Assembly: GCF_013375535.1 (NCBI RefSeq)
Contig: NZ_JABXJG010000001.1
Coordinates: 1,488,001-1,552,000, forward strand
DNA from: Sphingobium sp. 15-1
GTDB lineage: Bacteria; Pseudomonadota; Alphaproteobacteria; Sphingomonadales; Sphingomonadaceae
DNA: 64,000 bases
Reading direction: 5' to 3'
Part shown: positions 39,573 to 48,823 of the stretch, one piece after another
Numbering within the stretch: position 1 is the stretch's first letter
How the letters are laid out: each line of letters opens with the position of its first letter
Made by a program: the position numbers and the translations under genes
The notes under the pieces: model-generated
The model's database searches: none
Told to the model about the DNA's origin: nothing
The model's input: the letters and a program-made list of their open reading frames with translations, nothing else

Positions 39573-41414
39573 ATGCGTGGAAGGAAAGCGATGCTGTTTG
39601 CCGCGCTGGCTGCATTTGCCCTCCCTGCCCTGTCGAGCGCCCAGCCCTCCGATTTCCGGGCAAGGTTGCCGGAGGATGAGGTCATCTATTTCCTGCTTCC
39701 CGACCGGTTCGACAATGGCGACCCGGCCAACAACAAGGGCGGGTTTCAGGGCGACCGGCTCGTCACCGGCTATGATCCCGCTTCCAAGGGTTTCTATCAT
39801 GGCGGCGACCTGAAAGGGCTGATCCGGCGGCTCGACTATATTCAGGGGCTGGGCGCGACCGCCATCTGGGTCGGACCGATCTTCCGCAACAAGCCGGTGC
39901 AGGGGCCGAAGGGGCAGGAAAGCGCGGGCTATCACGGTTACTGGATCACCGACTTCACCCATGTCGATCCGCATTTCGGCACCGACGCCGATTTCGCGGC
40001 GCTGGTGGAGGCCGCGCATCGCCGGGGGATGAAGGTCTATATGGACATCATCGCCAATCATACGGCGGATGTGATCCGCTATCGCGAGTGCCCAAGCACA
40101 AATGCGGACACAACATGCCCCTATCGTTCGCGGGCCGACTATCCCTATCAGCGGCAGGACGGCGTCGGCGGCAAGGCGATCAACGCGGGCTTCACGGGCG
40201 ATCAGGACCATGGCGAGGCGAATTTCGCCAGGCTGACCGATCCCTCCTATGCCTATACCCCTTATGTGCCCAAGGGCGAGGATCGGGTCAAAAACCCGGC
40301 TTGGCTCAACGATCCGATTTATTATCATAATCGCGGGGAAACGACCTATTTGGGCGAGAGCGCAACCATGGGGGACTTTGCGGGGCTGGACGACCTGATG
40401 ACCGAGAATCCGCGGGTGATCGCGGGCATGATCGAGATTTTCGGCGGCTGGATCGACCGTTTCGGCGTGGATGGCTTCCGGGTGGATACGGCAAAGCATG
40501 TCGATCCGCATTTCTGGCAGATGTTCGTTCTCGCGATGCAGGCCCGCGCCAGGGCGAAGGGCATCCCGAATTTCCATATTTTCGGGGAAGTCTATGTCGA
40601 GACGGTCGATGCCGGGCCGCTCGCCTGGCATACGAAGGAGGGCGGCTTTCCCGCGGTGCTGGACTTCGCCTTCCGGCAAGCGGCGCTGGAGACGGTCGCG
40701 GGCCAAGGCGCGACGGCGATCTGGGAGCGGATGCTGGCCGGGGACGCGCTCTATCGCGATGGCGAGGCGACGGCGCGGCAATTGCCGACCTTCGTAAGCA
40801 ATCATGATGCCGGGCGGTTCGCCACCTTCGTGCGCAAGGCTTTCCCGCAGGCGAACGACGAGGAGGTGTTGCGCCGGGTGATGCTGGCCAACGCCATGCT
40901 GCTGACGATGCGCGGCGTGCCGACCATCTATTATGGCGATGAACAGGGCTTTGTCGGGGACGGCGGCGATCAGGATGCGCGAGAGGATATGTTCGGCAGC
41001 CGGGTCGCGAGCTATAACGACAATCGCCTGCTGGGGACCGGCGCCACCACGGCGACGCCGCGCTTCGATACCGGCCATCCGCTTTATCGGGAGATCGCCG
41101 CCCTGGCCCGTCTGCGCACCGCCCATCCGGCGTTGCGGCGCGGCCGGGAGGTCATCCGGGCGCGGGGCGACCAGCCGGGCCTGTTCGCCCTCTCCCGTTT
41201 CGATCCCGACAGCGGGGCGGAAACATTGATCGCCTTCAACACGTCCATCGCGCCGGTCAAGGCGCAGGTCGAGGTCGATACGCGGTCCGACCGTTTCACC
41301 ACATTGGCCGGAGCCGAATGCGCCGCAAGCGCCTCCGCCCCCGGCAGCATCGCCGTCTCCCTCCCCCCTCTCAGCTACAGCGTCTGCGCTGTCCGGAGTG
41401 CCGTACCCCAATGA
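39573..41414 (+). CDS. Periplasmic alpha-amylase family GH13
   Basis: 613 aa with AAGGGAGGAAA before the ATG and a signal peptide (MLFAALAAFALPALSSAQ). All GH13 regions are visible: region I DIIANH, region II GFRVDTAKH with nucleophile Asp305, region III FGEVY with acid Glu339, and region IV VSNHDAGRF with Asp412. It hydrolyses alpha-1,4-glucans in the periplasm after import. An unusual Cys pair (CPSTNADTTC) may form a loop disulfide. The stop overlaps the next gene's ATG. Confidence 0.93.
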   Translation: MRGRKAMLFAALAAFALPALSSAQPSDFRARLPEDEVIYFLLPDRFDNGDPANNKGGFQGDRLVTGYDPASKGFYHGGDLKGLIRRLDYIQGLGATAIWVGPIFRNKPVQGPKGQESAGYHGYWITDFTHVDPHFGTDADFAALVEAAHRRGMKVYMDIIANHTADVIRYRECPSTNADTTCPYRSRADYPYQRQDGVGGKAINAGFTGDQDHGEANFARLTDPSYAYTPYVPKGEDRVKNPAWLNDPIYYHNRGETTYLGESATMGDFAGLDDLMTENPRVIAGMIEIFGGWIDRFGVDGFRVDTAKHVDPHFWQMFVLAMQARARAKGIPNFHIFGEVYVETVDAGPLAWHTKEGGFPAVLDFAFRQAALETVAGQGATAIWERMLAGDALYRDGEATARQLPTFVSNHDAGRFATFVRKAFPQANDEEVLRRVMLANAMLLTMRGVPTIYYGDEQGFVGDGGDQDAREDMFGSRVASYNDNRLLGTGATTATPRFDTGHPLYREIAALARLRTAHPALRRGREVIRARGDQPGLFALSRFDPDSGAETLIAFNTSIAPVKAQVEVDTRSDRFTTLAGAECAASASAPGSIAVSLPPLSYSVCAVRSAVPQ

Positions 41415-43006
41415 CCGACACGACCCTCCCCTGGTGGCGCGGCGCCGCCATCTACCAGATTTATCCCCGCAGCTTTGCCGACTCCAATGGCGACGGCATT
41501 GGCGACCTGAAGGGCATCACCGCCCATCTGCCCTATGTGGCGTCGCTCGGCGTGGACGCGATCTGGCTGTCCCCCTTCTTCAAGAGCCCGATGCGCGATT
41601 TCGGCTATGACGTGTCGGATTATTGCGACGTCGATCCGATCTTCGGTACGCTGGAGGATTTCGACGCGCTGGCGGCGCGGGCGCATGAGCTGGGCCTGCG
41701 CATCATCGTCGATCAGGTCTGGGCGCATACGTCGGAGGAGCATCACTGGTTCATCGAAAGCCGCTCCAGCCGCGACAATCCCAAGGCGGACTGGTATGTC
41801 TGGGCCGATCCCAAGCCGGATGGTTCCCCGCCCAACAATTGGCAATCGGTGTTCGGCGGCCCGGCCTGGACCTGGGATGCGCGGCGCGGGCAATATTATA
41901 TGCACCAGTTCCTGGCGCAGCAGCCGCAACTGCATCTGCATCATCCGCAAGTGCAGGACAGCGTGTTCGACATCATCCGCTTCTGGCTGGACCGGGGCGT
42001 GGACGGTTTCCGCATCGATGCCATCAACCATTCGATGCACGACCCCAGGCTGCGCGACAATCCGCCCGCGCCGGAGGATGGCAAGGTAAGGACACGGCCG
42101 TTCGACTTCCAGATCAAGAAGTACAGCCAGAGCCATCCAGACATTCCGCTGTTCCTGGAAAAAGTGCGACAAGTGTTCGATGAATATCAGGATCGCTTCA
42201 CCGTGGCCGAAGTCGGTGGGGCGGACAGCGATACGGAGATGAAGGCCTTCACGCAGGGTGATGGCAGGCTGAATACGGCTTATGGATTCGACTTTCTCTA
42301 TGCGCCGGAACTGACCGCCGAGTTTCTGAGGACAGCGCTCGTCAAATGGCCTGCCGAAACCGATGAGGGCTGGCCGAGCTGGGCGTTCGAAAATCATGAC
42401 GCGCCGCGTGCGGTGTCGCGCTGGGCCAAGGGGGTGGACCCGGACGCCTATTGCCGGATGAAGATGCTGCTGCTCGCCTGCCTGCGCGGCAATATCTTCC
42501 TCTATTATGGCGAGGAACTGGGGCTGCCGCAGGTCGACATCGCGTTCGAGGATTTGCAGGACCCCGAGGCCATCGCCAACTGGCCGCTGACGCTTTCCCG
42601 CGACGGGGCGCGAACGCCGATGCCGTGGCGGGCGGATGCCCCCTATCTGGGCTTTTCGGAGGCGAAGCCGTGGTTGCCGATCGGGGAAACGCATCGCGCA
42701 CTCGCCGTGGATGTGCAGGAGGCGGATGCGGATTCGCTGCTGCACTGGACGCGGCGGGTGCTGGCGTTGCGCAACGGGTCGCCCGCGCTGCGCGTGGGAG
42801 CGATCGATTTTCTGGAGACGCCGGGGGAATTGCTGGCGTTCGAGCGGGAGCATGAGGGCGAGCGGTTGCTGTGCGTGTTCAACCTTGGGAACGAGCCTGT
42901 GGTTTGGACGCCGAGTGAGGCTGAACGCTGGAAGCCGTTACTGTCGACCGGCGGAGTCGAAGGATGGCATTTCCCCGCAGCTTCCGGCCTTGTCGTGCAG
43001 GTCTAA
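41411..43006 (+). CDS. GH13 alpha-glucosidase (oligo-glucosidase type)
   Basis: 531 aa, ATG 41411 overlapping the amylase stop. No signal peptide: it begins MTDTTLPWWRGAAIYQIYPRSF, typical of cytoplasmic oligo-alpha-glucosidases. GH13 catalytic residues are Asp203 (GFRIDAINH), Glu267 (VAEVGG) and Asp330 (FENHDAPRA). The HHPQVQDSVFDIIRFWLDRGVDGF block is characteristic of subfamily 17/23/30 enzymes. It releases glucose from maltose and short malto-oligosaccharides. Confidence 0.94.
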   Translation: MTDTTLPWWRGAAIYQIYPRSFADSNGDGIGDLKGITAHLPYVASLGVDAIWLSPFFKSPMRDFGYDVSDYCDVDPIFGTLEDFDALAARAHELGLRIIVDQVWAHTSEEHHWFIESRSSRDNPKADWYVWADPKPDGSPPNNWQSVFGGPAWTWDARRGQYYMHQFLAQQPQLHLHHPQVQDSVFDIIRFWLDRGVDGFRIDAINHSMHDPRLRDNPPAPEDGKVRTRPFDFQIKKYSQSHPDIPLFLEKVRQVFDEYQDRFTVAEVGGADSDTEMKAFTQGDGRLNTAYGFDFLYAPELTAEFLRTALVKWPAETDEGWPSWAFENHDAPRAVSRWAKGVDPDAYCRMKMLLLACLRGNIFLYYGEELGLPQVDIAFEDLQDPEAIANWPLTLSRDGARTPMPWRADAPYLGFSEAKPWLPIGETHRALAVDVQEADADSLLHWTRRVLALRNGSPALRVGAIDFLETPGELLAFEREHEGERLLCVFNLGNEPVVWTPSEAERWKPLLSTGGVEGWHFPAASGLVVQV

Positions 43007-43019
43007 AAACAGCGCATAA

Positions 43020-43112
43020 CGTGCTCCTGCGAAGGCACTCGAGTGAGACGAGTGGCTCGCGAGAGCCCAGTCCCGCCGTCAGAACTGGGTTCCTGCCTTC
43101 GCAGGAACACGG
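43020..43112. repeat. Palindromic repeat, CTCCTGCGAAGGCAGGAG family (copy 3, interrupted)
   Basis: The left arm CGTGCTCCTGCGAAGGC is interrupted by a ~28-bp segment that is itself palindromic (ACTCGAGTGAGACGAGT). The arm then resumes, with the right arm GTTCCTGCCTTCGCAGGAAC ending at 43112. It lies inside the operon between the GH13 glucosidase and GH97 genes, so it may sit in their shared mRNA. Confidence 0.8.
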
Positions 43113-43149
43113 CTCAGATAAAGTGGCACGAGTCTTAAAGGAACACCCC

Positions 43150-45204
43150 ATGAAGAAACTGACCGCGCTCGCCTTGCCGCTTCTTGCGCTTTCGCTGGTC
43201 CCGGTGGCTGCCCGCGCCGATGTGGTCGCGAAGGCCGCCTCGCCCGATGGCCGCATTACGCTGACCGTCAGCCTCGATAATGAAGGCCGCCCCAGCTACG
43301 CCGTGCAGCGCGACGGCAAGGCGCTGATCGCGGACAGCCGTCTCGGCTTCCTGTTCACCGACGCGCCGAAGATCGAGCGCAACCTGACGCTGGCCGACAG
43401 CAAGACGGGCAAGAACGACACGACATGGACCCAACCCTGGGGCGAATGGTCCAGCATCCGCGACAATCACAATGAAATCCGCCTCGCCTTCCGCGAGAAG
43501 AGCGATCTTCAGCGCGAGATGGATGTGACCTTCCGCCTGTTCGACGATGGCGTGGCCTTCCGCTACACGCTGCCCGATCAGGCCCATCTGCATCACGCCA
43601 ATATCGCGGAGGAACTGACCCAGTTTGCCTTTGCCGAAAACGGCACCGCCTGGTGGAAACCCGCCTTCGAATGGAACCGTGAGGAATATCTCTATAACAG
43701 GACGCCACTCGATGCGGTCGGCACCGCGCAGACGGTGATGACGGTGAAGCTCGCCAGCGGCACCCATGTCGCGCTGCATGAGGCGGCTTTGGTGGACTAT
43801 GCGGGGATGAACCTGGCGCGGGCGCAGGGCAATATTTTCCGCGCTGCGCTGACGCCGGGTTCCGGTGCGCCCAAAGTGTCACGCGACGCCGGTTTCTCGA
43901 CGCCATGGCGCACCATCGCCATCGCGGACGATGCGGCTGGGCTGTACATGAACCATATGATCCTGAACCTGAATGAGCCGAACAGGCTGGGCGACGTGTC
44001 GGGCTGGATCAAGCCCGGCAAGTTCGTCGGCGTGTGGTGGAACATGATCAAGGGCGACTGGAGCTGGGCACGCGGACCGAAACATGGCGCGACCACGGCC
44101 AATGTCCGTCGCTATATCGACTTCGCCGCCGCCAACGGCATCCCCGCCGTGCTGGTCGAGGGATGGAATGTCGGCTGGGACGGCCACTGGTTCGGCAATG
44201 GCAAGGATATGAATTTCTCGCAGCCGACTGAAGATTTCGATGCCGATGCTTTGGCGGCCTATGCCAAGTCGAAGGGCGTGACGCTGATCGGCCATCATGA
44301 AACGGGCGGATCGGCCAGCCATTATGACGGGCAGATCGACAGCGCGTTCAAATGGGCCGCCGACCATGGCGAGCGGGTGGTGAAGACCGGCTATGTCACC
44401 GACGCCGGGCAGATCGAGCGGGTCGATCCCGACGGCTCCCAGCATCGCGAATGGCATGAAGGGCAGTGGATGGTGAACCACTATCTCCGCGTCGTGCAGA
44501 CTGCCGCCAAGTACAAGGTCAGCATCGACAGCCATGAGCCGGTGAAGGATACGGGCCTGCGCCGCACCTACCCCAATTGGGTGGCGCGCGAGGGCGGGCG
44601 CGGCATGGAATATAATGCCTGGATCGGTGGCAAGAACCCGCCGGAGCATGAGGCGAACCTCGTCTTCACCCAGTTGCTGGGCGGGCCGATGGACTTCACG
44701 CCGGGCGTTCTCAGCCTTTCCGGGTCGGAGGGGAGCGCGATCCAGTCGACCGTCGCCAAGCAGTTGGCGCTTTATGTCGTGCTGTACTCGCCCTTCGTGA
44801 TGGCGGCGGATACGCCGGAGAACTACGCCAAATATCCGGGGCCGTTCCAGTTCATCAAAGATGTGCCGACCGACTGGTCCGATACCCGCGTGCTGAACGG
44901 CGAGGTGGGCGATTATGTCACCATCGCGCGCAAGGCCAAGGGCAGCAATGACTGGTATCTGGGCGCGATCGGGGATGAGGAAGCGCGGTCGAGCCAGGCG
45001 AAGCTCGACTTTCTGGATGCCGGGCGATCTTATGTGGCGGAGATTTATCGGGATGGGCCGGGCGCGGACTATCGCACCGAGGCGCGCCATGCCATCGTGA
45101 TCGAGAAGAAGGCTGTGAAGAAGGGCGATGTGCTGCGCATCGATCTGGCGCCGGGTGGGGGTGAAGCGATCCGCTTTGTGGCAAGGGGTGGGAAGACCCG
45201 ATAG
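43150..45204 (+). CDS. GH97 glycoside hydrolase, inverting alpha-glucosidase (SusB type)
   Basis: 684 aa with signal peptide (LTALALPLLALSLVPVAARA). GH97 layout: N-terminal beta-sandwich (SPDGRITLTVSLDNEGRPSY), TIM barrel, and C-terminal strands. The inverting-type glutamates are visible as Glu463 in DSHEPVKDTGLRRTYPNW and Glu487 in GRGMEYNAW, 24 residues apart as in SusB (E508/E532), plus Glu384 in GHHETGG as the other base candidate. Retaining GH97 enzymes have Asp in place of these. It cleaves alpha-glucosides in the periplasm. Confidence 0.93.
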   Translation: MKKLTALALPLLALSLVPVAARADVVAKAASPDGRITLTVSLDNEGRPSYAVQRDGKALIADSRLGFLFTDAPKIERNLTLADSKTGKNDTTWTQPWGEWSSIRDNHNEIRLAFREKSDLQREMDVTFRLFDDGVAFRYTLPDQAHLHHANIAEELTQFAFAENGTAWWKPAFEWNREEYLYNRTPLDAVGTAQTVMTVKLASGTHVALHEAALVDYAGMNLARAQGNIFRAALTPGSGAPKVSRDAGFSTPWRTIAIADDAAGLYMNHMILNLNEPNRLGDVSGWIKPGKFVGVWWNMIKGDWSWARGPKHGATTANVRRYIDFAAANGIPAVLVEGWNVGWDGHWFGNGKDMNFSQPTEDFDADALAAYAKSKGVTLIGHHETGGSASHYDGQIDSAFKWAADHGERVVKTGYVTDAGQIERVDPDGSQHREWHEGQWMVNHYLRVVQTAAKYKVSIDSHEPVKDTGLRRTYPNWVAREGGRGMEYNAWIGGKNPPEHEANLVFTQLLGGPMDFTPGVLSLSGSEGSAIQSTVAKQLALYVVLYSPFVMAADTPENYAKYPGPFQFIKDVPTDWSDTRVLNGEVGDYVTIARKAKGSNDWYLGAIGDEEARSSQAKLDFLDAGRSYVAEIYRDGPGADYRTEARHAIVIEKKAVKKGDVLRIDLAPGGGEAIRFVARGGKTR

Positions 45205-45209
45205 TGAAT

Positions 45210-45235
45210 CGTGTTCCTGCGAAGGCAGGAACACG
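45210..45235. repeat. Short palindrome, CTCCTGCGAAGGCAGGAG family (copy 4, single hairpin)
   Basis: An 11-bp perfect stem around a GAAG loop (45210-45235; first arm CGTGTTCCTGC). It is one arm-unit of the repeats at 20284 and 43020, placed just after the GH97 stop; with no T-run it is a repeat rather than a terminator. Confidence 0.75.
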
Positions 45236-45269
45236 GGATGGACCATATGTGCGAATAGGCTGAGGATGC

Positions 45270-46775
45270 ATGGATCAACCGCACGATAATCTGGCTTCTA
45301 ATTCCCGCCCCCGCCAAGGCTTCTGGGGCCTGTGGAACATCAGCTTCGGCTTTTTCGGCATTCAGATCGGCTTTGCCCTGCAAAACGCCAATATGAGCCG
45401 CATCTTCCAGTCGCTGGGCGAAAGCCTGGACGATCTGGCGCTGCTGTGGATCGCGGCGCCGCTGACCGGGCTGCTGGTCCAGCCGATCATCGGCCATTAT
45501 AGCGACAGGACATGGTGCCGCTTCGGGCGGCGGCGGCCTTATTTCTTCGCGGGAGCGCTGTTCGCGGCGCTGGCGCTGTTCGGCATGCCCAATGCGCCCA
45601 GCCTGCTGGCCGCCGCGATGATGCTGTGGGTGCTGGACGCCTCGCTCAACGTTTCGATGGAGCCGTTCCGCGCCTTTGTCGGGGACATGCTGGCGAAGGA
45701 GCAGCATATGGCAGGCTATGCGCTCCAGACCGCCTTCATCGGTGCGGGGGCGGTCATCGGCTCGTCCACGCCATGGCTGCTGGACCGGCTGGGCGTCGCC
45801 AATGTCGCGGTCGGTTCGGGCATTCCCGATACGGTCAGGATCAGCTTTTATATCGGCGGCGCGGCACTGTTTCTCGCCGTGCTGTGGACCGTTCTAACAA
45901 CCCGCGAATATTCGCCCGAACAGATGGCCCGCTTCGAGCCAATAGAAGAAAAATCCGGAGCGGTCACTGCGCCGCCCGTCCCTTCCGGCGGCCCGCTCTG
46001 GATCGTAGCCGGACTGGCGGTCGTCGCGTTCGTCCGTCTCTGGGCGCTGGAGAAGGAACTCTATCTGCTTGGCGGCCTGCTCGCCACCTATGGCGCGGCG
46101 CGGATGGCGGCGCGCTGGCTGCAAAGGCAAGGCCGCAGCGATAATCTGCTCACCCATGTCGTCGGCAATTTCGCGGCCATGCCCGACATGATGAAGCGCC
46201 TGGCGCTCGTCCAGTTCTTCACCTGGTCGGCGCTGTTCATCATGTGGATATACACCACGCCGGTCGTCGCCCAATATGTCTTCGGCTCCGCAGATCCGGC
46301 GAACGCAGCCTATAATGAAGGCGGAAACTGGGTCGGCATCCTCTTCGCCACCTATAATGGCGTCGCCGCCTTCGCCGCGCCCTTCCTGCTCCAACCGCTC
46401 GCCCGCCGCATCGGCCAGGCGCAGACCCATGCGATCGCTCTGATGCTCGGCGCGCTGGGCTTCCTCTCCTTCCTGTTCCTGCGTGATGCGCAAGCCCTGC
46501 TGCTGTCGGAAGTCGCCATCGGCATCGCCTGGGCCTCCACCCTCGCCATGCCCTATGCCATGCTCGCCTCCAGCGTGCCGCAGGCGAAGCTCGGCATCTA
46601 TATGGGCCTGTTCAACGCCTTCGTGGTGATCCCGCAACTGCTGGTCGCGACCGTGATGGGCACGATCATGCGGCATTTCTTCCCGACCGAGCCGATCTGG
46701 ACCATGGCTTTCGCTGCAGGCGTGATGATGCTCGCCTCCATCGCGACATTGCGATGTCGGGACACAGCCGCCTGA
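45270..46775 (+). CDS. MFS sugar transporter (maltose/sucrose-type, GPH/SUT-like)
   Basis: 501 aa, twelve membrane helices, ATG 45270 close after GAGGA. Begins FWGLWNISFGFFGIQIGFALQNANMSRIFQSLG, the hallmark of Caulobacter MalY-like and plant SUT-like sugar:H+ symporters, then PIIGHYSDRTWCRFGRRRPYFF (the RxGRRRP loop). A long cytoplasmic loop with GxLxPVPS-like composition separates the halves. As last gene of the starch locus it should import maltose or short dextrins into the cytoplasm. Confidence 0.92.
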   Translation: MDQPHDNLASNSRPRQGFWGLWNISFGFFGIQIGFALQNANMSRIFQSLGESLDDLALLWIAAPLTGLLVQPIIGHYSDRTWCRFGRRRPYFFAGALFAALALFGMPNAPSLLAAAMMLWVLDASLNVSMEPFRAFVGDMLAKEQHMAGYALQTAFIGAGAVIGSSTPWLLDRLGVANVAVGSGIPDTVRISFYIGGAALFLAVLWTVLTTREYSPEQMARFEPIEEKSGAVTAPPVPSGGPLWIVAGLAVVAFVRLWALEKELYLLGGLLATYGAARMAARWLQRQGRSDNLLTHVVGNFAAMPDMMKRLALVQFFTWSALFIMWIYTTPVVAQYVFGSADPANAAYNEGGNWVGILFATYNGVAAFAAPFLLQPLARRIGQAQTHAIALMLGALGFLSFLFLRDAQALLLSEVAIGIAWASTLAMPYAMLASSVPQAKLGIYMGLFNAFVVIPQLLVATVMGTIMRHFFPTEPIWTMAFAAGVMMLASIATLRCRDTAA

Positions 46776-46841
46776 CCGAAAAAATTTCACGCGGGACGAA
46801 TTGCAACTGCGGCGACGGCCGGGGCGTGGCGTCGTCGTCCC

Positions 46842-48035
46842 ATGCGCATTGGATTTCTGTTCAACCACGACCAGATTCATCAGGTCGCCCATAGCTTGCC
46901 GATCGCCATGGCTCTGGCCAGCGGCGGCTTTCCCGGCGAGATCATCGTCGCCACCACCAACGACCGGCTGGCGGCCGAGGTGCAGCGGCTGGCCGGGCCG
47001 ATGCTGGGTTCGTCGATCCAGCATGTCCGGCTTTCCCTGACGCCCCGTTCGGAACGCATTGCGGGGCTGCTGGGCAAGCTGCTCCCTGCGGCCAAGCTGC
47101 TCTTCTATCGCGACAATCTGGATTTTTTCCGCAGTCTCGACATGCTGATCGTTGCGGAAAAGACCTCGCTGCTGCTCAAGACGCGCTATGGCCTCGACAA
47201 TCTCTTCATGGTGCACACCCGCCACGGCGCCGGGGACCGGGCCATCGGCTTCGACAAGGCCAGCGCCGGTTTCGACCATGTCCTCTGTTCCGGCGAGAAG
47301 ATCCGCCGCCGATTAATTGCCGAAGCGGGGGTGGAACCCAACGCGATCAGCATCGTCGGCTATCCCAAGTTCGACATGGTCCGTCAGGCCGGACGCAGCC
47401 AAAGCTTCTTCCGCGAACGGCCGATCACCCTCTACAACCCGCATTGCTCGCCGCATCTGTCCTCATGGTACTGCCATGGCCGGCAGGTGCTGGACCATTT
47501 CCTGCGGCATGACGAGCGGGAGCTGATCTTCGCGCCGCATGTCATGCTGTTCGAACGGCCCTTCGTCGTCACCATCGACAGGCTGACCGTTAACCGGGCG
47601 GGTTCGATCGACCAGCGCTATCTGCACGGCGACAACATCCATATCGACCTGGGCAGCCGCGCCTCGACCGACATGAGCTACACCTTGCTGGCCGACCTCT
47701 ATCTGGGTGACGCCAGCAGCCAGGTCTATGAATTTCTGCTGCGGCCCCAGCCCTGCATCTTCCTCAACAGCCATGGCATCGACTGGCAGGGCGACCCCAA
47801 TTTCGCGCACTGGCAGGCGGGCGAGGTGATTTCCAGTCCCCGCGAACTCGGCCCGGCGCTGGAGCGGGCGAAGGATCTGCACGAAAGCCATTACCGCCCG
47901 ATCCAGGAAAGATTGTTCGCGGAGAGCTTCGACCTGGACGGCCGCCCTTCGTCAGAGCGCGCAGCCGCCGTGATCGCTGAACTCACCGACAGGCGGGCCA
48001 AGGTCGTCCATCTGCCACCGGTCCGAGCCGCCTGA
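46842..48035 (+). CDS. GT-B-like glycosyl/glycerophosphotransferase
   Basis: 397 aa without signal peptide or membrane helices. The C-terminal segment LADLYLGDASSQVYEFLLRPQPCIFLNSHGIDW resembles the SDxxITDYSSxxxEF donor-binding block of CDP-glycerol:glycerophosphotransferases, and IVGYPKFDMVR the preceding linker. An N-terminal Rossmann-like run (MRIGFLFNHDQIHQVAHSLP) fits a GT-B fold. No ribosome-binding site is obvious. It is first of a coupled glycan operon whose stop/start overlaps continue to 51185. Confidence 0.65.
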   Translation: MRIGFLFNHDQIHQVAHSLPIAMALASGGFPGEIIVATTNDRLAAEVQRLAGPMLGSSIQHVRLSLTPRSERIAGLLGKLLPAAKLLFYRDNLDFFRSLDMLIVAEKTSLLLKTRYGLDNLFMVHTRHGAGDRAIGFDKASAGFDHVLCSGEKIRRRLIAEAGVEPNAISIVGYPKFDMVRQAGRSQSFFRERPITLYNPHCSPHLSSWYCHGRQVLDHFLRHDERELIFAPHVMLFERPFVVTIDRLTVNRAGSIDQRYLHGDNIHIDLGSRASTDMSYTLLADLYLGDASSQVYEFLLRPQPCIFLNSHGIDWQGDPNFAHWQAGEVISSPRELGPALERAKDLHESHYRPIQERLFAESFDLDGRPSSERAAAVIAELTDRRAKVVHLPPVRAA

Positions 48036-48823
48036 TGCCGCTGCTCACCATCATCCTGCCCTTCTTCAATGAGCAAGGGTGGATCGGCGCCACCATCGAC
48101 AGCCTGGCCGCGCAAAGCGACCAGCGTTTTCGCCTGCTGCTGGTCGACAATGGATCGACCGACAGCGGGACGGCGGAGGCCGCCATCCACGCCGCGCCGT
48201 TGGGCCAGCGCGCCACCATCCTCCCCTGCCCGACGCCGGGCAAGATTCACGCCATGGCCATGGGGCTAAGCTGGGTCGACACGCCGCTGGTCGCCATTTG
48301 CGATGCCGACACCCACTATCCCCCCGATTATGTGAAGCGCATCATCGCCCTGTTCGACAGCGACCCAAGGGCCGCCGCCGTCATGGCTATCGATCTCTAC
48401 GCCCCCCAGGACACGGTGGAATCGCAGCAACGCATCGCCTTCATCCTGCGCAAGAGCCGCCGCTTCGCCGCCAAATGCCATGCGGGCGGCTATGCCCAGG
48501 CCTTCCGCGCCAGCGCCCTGCGCGCAGCGGGCGGGTTCGATGCGACACGCTGGCCCTATGTGCTGGAGGATCATGAGATCGTCCATCGCGTGATGGCGCA
48601 TGGCCGGACCCTCTATCATCCCGGCCATGTCTGCTTTCCCTCCGACCGGCGCGCCTCGCGCAAGGCCGTCAGTTGGACGCGGGGCGAGCGGCTGCTCTAC
48701 CGCTATGCCCCACGCGCCGCGATGAACTGGTATTTCTACCGCTTTCTGGGCCGGCGCCTCGCCGCCCGCAACAGCATGGGCATTGCCTTGCGACGGAAAG
48801 ACTGGTCTTCCACTATCGCATGA
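48035..48823 (+). CDS. Glycosyltransferase family 2
   Basis: 262 aa. GT-A hallmarks: LTIILPFFNEQGWIGATIDSLAAQ at the N-terminus, LLLVDNGSTDS, then the DxD in AICDADTHYPPDYV, and the acceptor region WPYVLEDHEIVHRVM (ED as base). It adds one sugar to a lipid- or glycan-linked acceptor on the cytoplasmic side. Start overlaps the previous stop by one base (TGATG), and its own stop overlaps the flippase ATG. Confidence 0.9.
   Translation: MPLLTIILPFFNEQGWIGATIDSLAAQSDQRFRLLLVDNGSTDSGTAEAAIHAAPLGQRATILPCPTPGKIHAMAMGLSWVDTPLVAICDADTHYPPDYVKRIIALFDSDPRAAAVMAIDLYAPQDTVESQQRIAFILRKSRRFAAKCHAGGYAQAFRASALRAAGGFDATRWPYVLEDHEIVHRVMAHGRTLYHPGHVCFPSDRRASRKAVSWTRGERLLYRYAPRAAMNWYFYRFLGRRLAARNSMGIALRRKDWSSTIA

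Noticed and set aside
39543..41411. 622-codon antisense frame across the GH13 amylase
   Set aside because: The complement of a gene with all GH13 catalytic motifs; the antisense product is low-complexity.
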